A stretch of 11,378 bases of DNA from Ruminococcus sp. UBA1780 (GTDB taxonomy: Bacteria; Bacillota; Clostridia; Oscillospirales; Ruminococcaceae), in NCBI GenBank assembly GCA_002315235.1, contig DCGK01000137.1, positions 1 to 11,378 of the forward strand, in the 5' to 3' direction. The notes under the pieces are model-generated. The model saw only the letters and a list, made by a program, of their open reading frames with translations. It was not told the origin of the DNA and ran no database searches. Position numbers and translations under genes: made by a program. Below, piece after piece: positions 4,383 to 9,611 of this stretch. The first letter of the stretch is position 1. The number at the start of each line of letters is the position of its first letter.

Positions 4383-6344
4383 TTATTGTGAAAGCTGTTT
4401 TGTATATACAGGGGATACAAGTCTCTTCTCAAATTCATCATGAGTGAGCGGCTTGTCATAAAGATAACCCTGTGCTGTCCTGCAGCTGATGCTCTTAAGA
4501 AATTCAGCCTGCTTTTCAGTTTCGACACCTTCACATATTACATTGCGGTGAAGGTCGTGAATCATGTGAACAACGTTTTCAACCATCTTTTCGTGATCCC
4601 TGTCACCCTTGTCGATGTCATCGATAAATGATTTATCAATTTTGATTACATCAACATTCAGATCCTTAAGGAGTGAGAGTGACGAATAACCGGTTCCGAA
4701 GTCATCCATGGATGTGAAAATACTGTGTTCCTTCATTTTCTCAACGAAGTCCGTAAGTGACTTCAGGTTATCGTACGCAGAAGATTCTGTGAGTTCTATT
4801 TCGATAAGCTCAGGATTAATTTCAAATTCATTTATTATCTGTATAATCCGGTCTGCAAAATCAGGATTTCTGAGATGGGTTTTTGAGAAGTTTGATGATA
4901 CTCTTACAGGATTTATTCCTTTCTCACGCCAGTTCCTGATATCACTGCACACTTTACGGAAAACATAGAAGTCAAGGTCCGTTATTTTTCCTTCGCTTTC
5001 AAGAACAGGAATAAATGTGCCCGGGGATATAAGCTCATTGTTATGAAGCCATCTGACAAGAGCTTCGCAGCCGCAGAGAGAATTTGTCTCCATGTTGACC
5101 TTTGGCTGATAATAAACAAGAAATTCACCGTTTTTAAGACCGTCGGTGCACTGACTGAGTATTTCTTTTTTCTTTGCAATATCCTGAAGCATTTTTTCTT
5201 CGTACCATACGAAGTCCGATGCTCCGCTCATTCTGGCAGCGGAAAGTGCCATGTTGCAGGCGTTCAGCATTGTTCCGGTATCATCATTTTCCCTGGTTTT
5301 ATAAATACCGCATCTGCTTCCTACCGATATGGTTTTCTTTAGTTCATCAGTTTCGATATCAAGTTCAATATCCGACAGAAATGAAATCAGTTTTTCCTCA
5401 CGGCCTTTTCTGATAAGAATAATGAAATTATCTCCGCCGTTTCTTCCGACTCTTTCATCCTTGTTAATAAATTTGTTAATCTCTGATGCATATCCGCTGA
5501 GAATTGCATCTCCGGTTTTGGAGCCGTAGTTCTGATTGTAAAACTTAAAATCTTTGATATTGCTGAATACGCAGGTATAATCCTGAAGCTTCTTCTGAGC
5601 TGTGAATCTGCTGCAGTCCTTTCTGATTTTTTCGTAATTGTCAACAAGTGTAAGCGGATCCTTGTTAAGCATATGGTCAGCAATTCTGGAGCATGCAGAA
5701 ATGGTGTATACTGAGAGCAGTATTACAACGAGGATGAGAACCAGAGCGCTTGTTTCCGCAATATCGATTCTGATTTCCATTGTTATTTCAGAATCTTCAA
5801 GATCATCCTCTATAATGGTATCAAGCTTTTTTATTTCGGCATTAACCTTGTCAATATAACCGGCAAGAGATGTTTCAAGATAGAAGTTTGCTGTTTTCAT
5901 ATCACCGTTTTCGGTGAAATAGTAAACATTGTCTATATTTGAAAAGTATCCGTTCAGATCAGAGTATATGGTGTGATAATAAGGCTCATACTCTGTTCCG
6001 GTAACGTTGTCGTGAAATCTGTTAATATAGCTTATCGCTGTCTGGTGGATTTCTTCAGCTTTTTCCTTCAGCTCATTCTTTCTGGCTGTGTCCGATCTGT
6101 TGGCAATGTACTGAAAAAGAACAGCCTGATGCTGGGAAATGTTTTCGCTTATCTTGCTGATATATTCCTTGTTTGAGACTTCATAGTTTACAATACGGTT
6201 ATAGTTTCCTGAAACCGAGGACTGGTTTATGCTCAGAAACAGAAGTCCGCCTACAGCAGCAAGTGCCGAAACAAACGTTATCATAATAATCCTGACGGAA
6301 GGATCATTTATAAGTCGTTTTTTCCCTTTTAGTTTTCCTTTCAT
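4383..6344 (-). CDS. Membrane GGDEF-EAL protein; GGDEF degenerate, EAL intact: likely c-di-GMP phosphodiesterase
   Basis: A 653-residue inner-membrane sensor. A basic N-terminus precedes helix 1 (about 18-39). An extracytoplasmic, mostly helical domain (about 40-198) resembles four-helix-bundle ligand sensors, followed by helix 2 (about 199-217). The GGDEF domain (about 255-390) is degenerate: the signature is GGDNF (303-307), the first metal-binding aspartate position reads N262, the second reads K264, and the RxxD inhibitory site reads NKDE. The EAL domain (about 400-642) keeps its landmarks: E427-A-L with R431, FIPVLESEG, N485, E517/E520 in ELTES, D547-D548-FGTGYSS, K568, E605-GVET and Q625-GYLYDKP. 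I infer that it hydrolyses c-di-GMP, with the GGDEF half perhaps a GTP-binding regulatory unit. GGG at 6354-6356 sits 9 nt before the start. Only 27 nt separate it from the solute-binding protein gene upstream, so the two are co-transcribed. Confidence 0.9.
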   Translation of the reverse strand: MKGKLKGKKRLINDPSVRIIMITFVSALAAVGGLLFLSINQSSVSGNYNRIVNYEVSNKEYISKISENISQHQAVLFQYIANRSDTARKNELKEKAEEIHQTAISYINRFHDNVTGTEYEPYYHTIYSDLNGYFSNIDNVYYFTENGDMKTANFYLETSLAGYIDKVNAEIKKLDTIIEDDLEDSEITMEIRIDIAETSALVLILVVILLSVYTISACSRIADHMLNKDPLTLVDNYEKIRKDCSRFTAQKKLQDYTCVFSNIKDFKFYNQNYGSKTGDAILSGYASEINKFINKDERVGRNGGDNFIILIRKGREEKLISFLSDIELDIETDELKKTISVGSRCGIYKTRENDDTGTMLNACNMALSAARMSGASDFVWYEEKMLQDIAKKKEILSQCTDGLKNGEFLVYYQPKVNMETNSLCGCEALVRWLHNNELISPGTFIPVLESEGKITDLDFYVFRKVCSDIRNWREKGINPVRVSSNFSKTHLRNPDFADRIIQIINEFEINPELIEIELTESSAYDNLKSLTDFVEKMKEHSIFTSMDDFGTGYSSLSLLKDLNVDVIKIDKSFIDDIDKGDRDHEKMVENVVHMIHDLHRNVICEGVETEKQAEFLKSISCRTAQGYLYDKPLTHDEFEKRLVSPVYTKQLSQ

Positions 6345-6371
6345 AATATTTTTCCCTTATACCTTAATTAT

Positions 6372-7595
6372 TTATGAAGTTATTTCCATAACCATTTCGT
6401 CGAGCATTTCCTGAATGTCTCTGTTGCCGAGGTTTCCGCCTGAAACAGTAATTCCGAATCTGTTTGAAGGTTCCCAGAATGGAGCTGCTATATTCTGCAC
6501 AGTACTGAACTCTGACTGCGCTGCAAGTGCTGCGACAACAGGGGAGCTCTGAACTTCATCAGAAACACGGGCATTGATATTTACAGGACATTCTCCTGTA
6601 ACCCTGAAGAGCTTCAGCTGATTTTCTTCATTAGTAATGTACGAAGCAAGCTTCATACACCATTCAGGTTCAGTTGTATGTGAATTGATTCCGACAAGCT
6701 TGTATCCGCAGAAGCTCGACATCTGAAGAGTGTCACCATTCAGAGTGTATGAAGGCATCTTTGCTGCGCCGAAATCATCACCCCACTCGCTGAGAACTGC
6801 ATCTGAGTTCCACGGACCGTTTATACCGGCAATAACAGAACCGTCCTTTACACCGTTTACAAAGTCAGCGTCACTGAGAACCGTAAAGCCTTTACGCTTT
6901 GAACATCCGAGAAGATACTCTGTTATCTGCGCACCGGTGTGTCTGGTGTCTGTCGCGTTCCAGTTGCATACGTTTGATGTTTTGTCTTCGTTAAGACTCA
7001 GTTCAAGGCCGGCAGCATTGAAGAATGAATAAAGATACCAGCCTGAGGTAAGCTCCATTGAGAAAAGCTTTCCGTTCTTTTCAGCAGTACTGATGAGTCT
7101 GTCAAATGATCCTATGTCATCCTCACTGAAGTACTTTTTATTATAGTACAGAAAATATCCGTTTCCTGCAGTCTGCGGATAAGCGTATACTTTGCTGTCG
7201 TGTGTAACAAGCTGACAGACTGCTGCATCAGTTCCGCCTGAATTTTTAATAACTTCATCCGGATTGTCTGTAATCTGAAGAAGAGCTCCGGCATCCATCA
7301 GGTCACTGATCTGATCATCAGCAAATGCAAATATATCAGCTGCATTTTCAGGATTCAGAAGTACTATATCCTTGCAGGATGTTTCTCCCTGAATACTGAC
7401 AGTACAGTTGATTTTAACTTCCTTTTTGTGTTCATTGTTAAAATCATCAACCATTTCCTTAAGAAGCTCTGAGTTGTTTTCGTTTCCCCACAGCGACAGG
7501 CTGATTTCAGGAATCTCCGCTTCTTTTCCGCATCCGCACATGAAAGCCGCTGCAAGTAATGCTGCGACGGCCGGCGCAATTTTTTTTAATCCCAT
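6372..7595 (-). CDS. Lone extracellular sugar-type solute-binding lipoprotein
   Basis: A 407-residue MalE-like family 1 extracellular solute-binding protein. The signal peptide carries GLKK then a hydrophobic stretch and the lipobox MCGC with C22 as the likely lipidated cysteine. Typical landmarks are ISLSLWGNEN with LLKEMVDDFNNEH (32-56), ADIFAFADDQISDLMDAGALLQI (split across 86-108), YAYPQTAGNGYFLYYNKKYF (138-156), an INGPW segment (258-262) and PEWCMKLASYIT (310-321). It has seven cysteines besides those of the lipobox region (74, 127, 210, 231, 296, 313, 336), which is notable for an exported protein. The start at 7595 is preferred because AAGGGG (GGGG at 7607-7604) lies 8 nt upstream; an ATG at 7601 is only 2 nt from that site. 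There is no permease or ATPase gene nearby. Instead a GGDEF-EAL sensor follows in the same operon, so this may be a ligand-sensing subunit. The ligand, probably a saccharide, cannot be read from sequence. Confidence 0.85.
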   Translation of the reverse strand: MGLKKIAPAVAALLAAAFMCGCGKEAEIPEISLSLWGNENNSELLKEMVDDFNNEHKKEVKINCTVSIQGETSCKDIVLLNPENAADIFAFADDQISDLMDAGALLQITDNPDEVIKNSGGTDAAVCQLVTHDSKVYAYPQTAGNGYFLYYNKKYFSEDDIGSFDRLISTAEKNGKLFSMELTSGWYLYSFFNAAGLELSLNEDKTSNVCNWNATDTRHTGAQITEYLLGCSKRKGFTVLSDADFVNGVKDGSVIAGINGPWNSDAVLSEWGDDFGAAKMPSYTLNGDTLQMSSFCGYKLVGINSHTTEPEWCMKLASYITNEENQLKLFRVTGECPVNINARVSDEVQSSPVVAALAAQSEFSTVQNIAAPFWEPSNRFGITVSGGNLGNRDIQEMLDEMVMEITS

Positions 7596-7631
7596 AATCA
7601 TAACCCCTTAAAAAGATTTTAATATATTATT

Positions 7632-7660
7632 AGTATAACATCAACAAAAATAAATGTCAA
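7632..7660 (-). promoter_or_regulatory. Consensus promoter of the binding-protein/GGDEF-EAL operon
   Basis: On the minus strand, TTGACA (7660-7655), a 17-bp spacer and TATACT (7637-7632), with an extended -10 reading TGTTATACT (7640-7632). Transcription would start near 7625, about 30 nt before the ATG at 7595. Confidence 0.8.
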
Positions 7661-7681
7661 TAGCATATTATATATGCTATT
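7659..7681. promoter_or_regulatory. 23-bp palindrome, candidate operator of the divergent region
   Basis: AATAGCATAT (7659-7668) and ATATGCTATT (7672-7681) are perfect 10-bp arms around TAT. The left arm overlaps the last two bases of the minus-strand -35 box, and the palindrome sits between that promoter and the divergent one at 7715-7743. Geometry and symmetry fit a dimeric regulator; the regulator is unknown. Confidence 0.55.
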
Positions 7682-7714
7682 ATAACAAGGAAGGTCCATT
7701 TTCATATTTTCTGC

Positions 7715-7743
7715 TTTACAAACCTATATAAAAGATATATAAT
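7715..7743 (+). promoter_or_regulatory. Promoter of the flavoprotein gene
   Basis: TTTACA (7715-7720), a 17-bp spacer and TATAAT (7738-7743), giving transcription from about 7750 and a leader near 60 nt. CAAACCTAT (7719-7727) inside the promoter is identical to bases 2728-2736 of the metY element. Confidence 0.75.
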
Positions 7744-7758
7744 GTAGATATTACAGGC

Positions 7759-7793
7759 ACAGTAAAAATTAAAGTAGTTTACTGTTAATTTTT
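7759..7793 (+). promoter_or_regulatory. Leader with two mutually exclusive stems
   Basis: ACAGTAAA (7759-7766) can pair with TTTACTGT (7778-7785). Alternatively AAAAATTAA (7764-7772) can pair with TTAATTTTT (7785-7793). The arms overlap, so only one stem forms at a time. The second is AU-only and ends in U residues, a weak attenuator-like shape directly before the AGGAGG at 7795-7800. Confidence 0.3.
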
Positions 7794-7809
7794 CAGGAGG
7801 TATATTTAA

Positions 7810-8217
7810 ATGGCAAACGATATTAAAAAACTTCATGCATTTCTTAAAGAAGCAGAAACCTACTACCTTGCAACAGCTGACGGAGATCAGCCGCGTGTAA
7901 GACCTTTCGGTACAGCTACACTTTTTGAAGACAGGATTTATATTCTTACATCAAAGGCAAAGGACGTATCAAAACAGATTGCTGCAAACCAGAAGTTCGA
8001 AATTTCTGCCATGGACAAGCAGGGCAGATGGATCAGAGTAAGCGGTGTTCTTAAGGCTGACAACAGAGTTGAAGCTCACAATGCACTTCTTGCTGACTAT
8101 CCGCACCTTGGTTCTATGTACAAGGCAGGAGACGAAAATACAAATGCTCTTTATTTTGACCAGATAAAAGCAGCAGTTTATTCATTTACAGGCGAGTCTG
8201 AAATTCTTAGCTTCTGA
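7810..8217 (+). CDS. Pyridoxamine 5'-phosphate oxidase-like FMN-binding split-barrel protein
   Basis: A 135-residue cytoplasmic protein of the pyridoxamine-phosphate-oxidase-like split-barrel superfamily. These are usually homodimers that bind FMN or another flavin. The pattern is typical: ETYYLATADGDQPRVRPFG (residues 16-34), then LFEDRIYILTSKAKDVSKQI (38-57), then FEISAMDKQGRWIRVSGVL (63-81), and a C-terminal strand ending in GESEILSF. It is shorter than true PdxH (about 210-230 residues) and lacks its C-terminal part, so a role in vitamin B6 synthesis is unlikely. A general flavin-dependent reductase or flavin carrier is more plausible; the substrate is unknown. AGGAGG (7795-7800) is 9 nt before the ATG. 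It has its own promoter. Its TGA is followed, in the same frame, by the remnant at 8218-8448. Confidence 0.85.
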   Translation: MANDIKKLHAFLKEAETYYLATADGDQPRVRPFGTATLFEDRIYILTSKAKDVSKQIAANQKFEISAMDKQGRWIRVSGVLKADNRVEAHNALLADYPHLGSMYKAGDENTNALYFDQIKAAVYSFTGESEILSF

Positions 8218-8221
8218 TTAG

Positions 8222-8236
8222 TTAAGGAACCACTGA
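8222..8236 (+). repeat. Dispersed TTAAGGAANCACTGA motif, copy 2
   Basis: TTAAGGAACCACTGA lies 5 bases after the flavoprotein stop codon, at the junction with the surface-protein remnant. It matches the consensus fully. Confidence 0.5.
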
Positions 8237-8241
8237 TTAAT

Positions 8242-8277
8242 CATCCGCCGCGTTCGGATAATCCGCCACGCTCAGAT
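8242..8277 (+). repeat. Two 18-bp tandem units encoding (H/N)PPRSD
   Basis: Units 8242-8259 and 8260-8277 agree at 14 of 18 bases. Three of the four differences are synonymous third-position changes; the other changes His to Asn. The synonymous pattern suggests that the repeat diverged while still translated, as in the linker of a wall-anchored protein. Confidence 0.6.
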
Positions 8278-8449
8278 AATTCGCAGAATTCAGGTATCAG
8301 GCCTGATAACTCAAGCCCGAAAACAGGTGATGAGAATCAGCTGCTGCTCTGGAGTATTCTTGCTGCATCAGGCGGAGCGTATATTGTAATGTCACGGAAT
8401 AAGAAAAAAAGGATTTACAGTAAAACAGCAAAAGCATTAAGAGAATAAA

Positions 8450-8464
8450 ATAAGGAAGCACAGA
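8450..8464 (+). repeat. Dispersed TTAAGGAANCACTGA-type motif, copy 3
   Basis: ATAAGGAAGCACAGA begins 2 bases after the remnant's TAA. Its right part doubles as the left arm of the terminator, so part of the resemblance could be coincidental. Confidence 0.35.
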
Positions 8465-8493
8465 TCTGGTTTTTACCGGGTCTGTGCTTTTTT
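8456..8493 (+). terminator. Very strong intrinsic terminator
   Basis: 8456-8470 pairs with 8475-8489 over 15 bp (two of them G-U), starting AAGCACAGA and closing in TCTGTGCTT, with a TTTT tetraloop. T residues continue to 8493. It ends the flavoprotein transcript beyond the remnant and insulates metQ. Confidence 0.93.
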
Positions 8494-8496
8494 ATC

Positions 8497-8513
8497 CATT
8501 AAGGAAACACTGA
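8497..8513 (+). repeat. Dispersed TTAAGGAANCACTGA motif, copy 4
   Basis: TTAAGGAAACACTGA at 8499-8513 matches the consensus, and CATTAAGGAAACACT (8497-8511) is identical to 2598-2612. Here it follows the terminator rather than preceding it. Confidence 0.5.
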
Positions 8514-8521
8514 ATAAAAAT

Positions 8522-8543
8522 ATCAAACCTACTTAAACAGTAG
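8522..8543. promoter_or_regulatory. Candidate methionine/sulfur regulon operator, distal metQ site
   Basis: ATCAAACCTA (8522-8531) is identical to 2726-2735 at metY, and the full 21-bp stretch matches at 17 positions. It contains the dyad CTACT (8529-8533) and AGTAG (8539-8543). The site lies about 80 bp upstream of the metQ -35 box. Confidence 0.5.
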
Positions 8544-8598
8544 TATTGAAATGTCATTTTTTTATTTAAAGTGCTGTAAGTAATAAATTTAGTCTATA

Positions 8599-8635
8599 AC
8601 CTACTATTCAGATATGGTATTGGACATTAGTAGGT
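8599..8635. promoter_or_regulatory. Second dyad, overlapping the metQ promoter
   Basis: ACCTACTA (8599-8606) and TAGTAGGT (8628-8635) are perfect 8-bp inverted arms, with the right arm inside the -35/-10 spacer. The half-site AACCTACT recurs from 8526. GGTATTGG also occurs twice, at 8616-8623 and 8633-8640, 17 bp apart. Bound protein here would block RNA polymerase. Confidence 0.5.
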
Positions 8636-8649
8636 ATTGGGTGTATAAT
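8621..8649 (+). promoter_or_regulatory. metQNI promoter
   Basis: TGGACA (8621-8626), a 17-bp spacer and a perfect TATAAT (8644-8649). Transcription would start near 8656, leaving a leader of under 50 nt, too short for a SAM riboswitch. Confidence 0.7.
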
Positions 8650-8703
8650 AAAAGCACAGACAAAAACAAACAGATTACAAACAATCTTCAGGAGGAAAAA
8701 ACT

Positions 8704-9534
8704 ATGAAAAAATTACTCAGACCTTTATCACTCGTATGTGCACTTGCAGTCGGCGCAGCAGCAATGACAGGCTGTGGCTCAGCAAAGCAGGATGAAAAGA
8801 ACATCAGAGTTGGCGTATGTGCAGGTCCTTATGAAGATATGTTTAAGGAAGGCATTCAGCCAAAGCTTGAGGAAAAGGGATACTCAGTAAGTTACGTTGA
8901 ATTTTCAGACTATGTACTTCCAAACAATGCACTTGCTGAAAATGAAATCGACGTTAATGCATTCCAGCATTCAACATATCTTAAGAAGTTCTCAGAGGAA
9001 CACAGTCTTTATCTTACATATATCACTGAAATTCCAACAGCTGCAATGGGTGTTTTCTCAGATACATTCAAAAGCATTGACGAAGTAGCAGATGGTTCCG
9101 AAGCTGCTATCCCGAATGATGACACAAACCTTGCAAGAGCACTCAGAGTTCTTGAACAGACTGGAATCATTGCACTGAGCGATGAAATTGACAAAAGCAA
9201 GGCTACAGTAAATGATATCAGCGAAAATCCTAAAAATCTAAAGTTCAGGGAAGTAAACGCAGAAGTTCTTCCGACAGTACTTGACAGTGTCGGCATTGCA
9301 GTTATTAACGGAAACTATGCTATCAGCGCCGGCCTTGATCTTGCAGATGCAGTTTACAACGAACAGCTCAGCGAAGGCTACTATAACGTAATTGCAGTAA
9401 GAACAGCTGATAAGGATAAGGATTTTTCAAAGGATATTGTTTCAATAGTTCATTCAGATGACTTCAGAAATGTAATTGAAGACACATCAAAGATTTATAC
9501 AGCATTCAACAGACCTGCTGATTACGAAAAATAA
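8704..9534 (+). CDS. metQ: Methionine-type ABC transporter substrate-binding lipoprotein
   Basis: A 276-residue NlpA/MetQ-family lipoprotein anchored outside the membrane. It has a basic start (MKKLLR), a hydrophobic signal core, and the lipobox MTGC with C24 as the lipidated cysteine. Family landmarks follow: IRVGVCAGPYEDMF (34-47), NNALAENEIDVNAFQHSTYL (74-93) with the ligand-lining NAFQH segment (85-89), IPTAAMGVFS, IPNDDTNLARAL, and INGNYAISAGL. The ATG at 8704 is chosen because GGAGG (8691-8695) sits 8 nt upstream and a signal peptide begins there; an in-frame ATG at 8614 lies upstream of the promoter. It is the first gene of metQ-metN-metI, whereas many Firmicutes place metQ last. Methionine is the likely ligand given the NIL domain in MetN and the element shared with metY; some NlpA proteins bind other amino acids or dipeptides. 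Confidence 0.9.
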   Translation: MKKLLRPLSLVCALAVGAAAMTGCGSAKQDEKNIRVGVCAGPYEDMFKEGIQPKLEEKGYSVSYVEFSDYVLPNNALAENEIDVNAFQHSTYLKKFSEEHSLYLTYITEIPTAAMGVFSDTFKSIDEVADGSEAAIPNDDTNLARALRVLEQTGIIALSDEIDKSKATVNDISENPKNLKFREVNAEVLPTVLDSVGIAVINGNYAISAGLDLADAVYNEQLSEGYYNVIAVRTADKDKDFSKDIVSIVHSDDFRNVIEDTSKIYTAFNRPADYEK

Positions 9535-9571
9535 TAAGCGGCAGGCAGCAGAAAACAGCAAGGCAAATTAA

Positions 9572-9592
9572 CGGAATGCACATGGTATTCCG
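9572..9592 (+). promoter_or_regulatory. Intercistronic hairpin between metQ and metN
   Basis: CGGAATGC (9572-9579) pairs with GGTATTCCG (9585-9592 used) over 8 bp including one G-U, around a 5-nt loop. No U-tract follows, so it is not a terminator. A hairpin after the binding-protein gene commonly protects its mRNA and raises binding protein above the membrane parts; this role is inferred. Confidence 0.5.
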
Positions 9593-9611
9593 AAAGATGG
9601 AGAATATAAAG

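Larger units (their letters stand above)
8218..8448 (+). pseudogene. C-terminal remnant of a sortase-anchored surface protein
   Basis: Starting immediately after the flavoprotein TGA and in the same frame, 76 codons run open to TAA at 8446-8448. They encode a proline/asparagine-rich linker with two (H/N)PPRSD units, then SPKTGD (codons at 8314-8331), a hydrophobic segment (about LLLWSILAASGGAYIVM) and a basic tail (RNKKKR then KTAKALRE). That is the full layout of a cell-wall sorting signal; SPKTG matches the (S/P)PxTG signals known for Clostridioides difficile sortase B. There is no signal peptide, no ribosome binding site and no start codon except an ATG inside the hydrophobic segment. I therefore read it as the stranded 3' end of a lost surface protein gene. 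Stop-codon readthrough would fuse the anchor to a cytoplasmic enzyme, which makes little sense. Confidence 0.7.

Noticed and set aside
4149..4391. 80-codon open frame after metY
   Set aside because: It starts inside metY in another frame and runs through the branched terminator; structure explains the sequence better.
8242..8277. Start of a CRISPR-like or satellite repeat
   Set aside because: Only two units, contiguous without spacers, and the changes are mostly synonymous, so it is a coding linker repeat.
8218..8448. Programmed TGA readthrough adding a wall anchor to the flavoprotein
   Set aside because: The enzyme has no signal peptide, and anchoring a cytoplasmic flavoprotein to the wall is implausible. 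A gene remnant explains the shared frame (one chance in three) without special decoding.
8222..8513. Insertion sequence bounded by the TAAGGAANCAC copies
   Set aside because: No transposase, no terminal inverted repeats and no matching target-site duplication; the copies may still matter as recombination sites.
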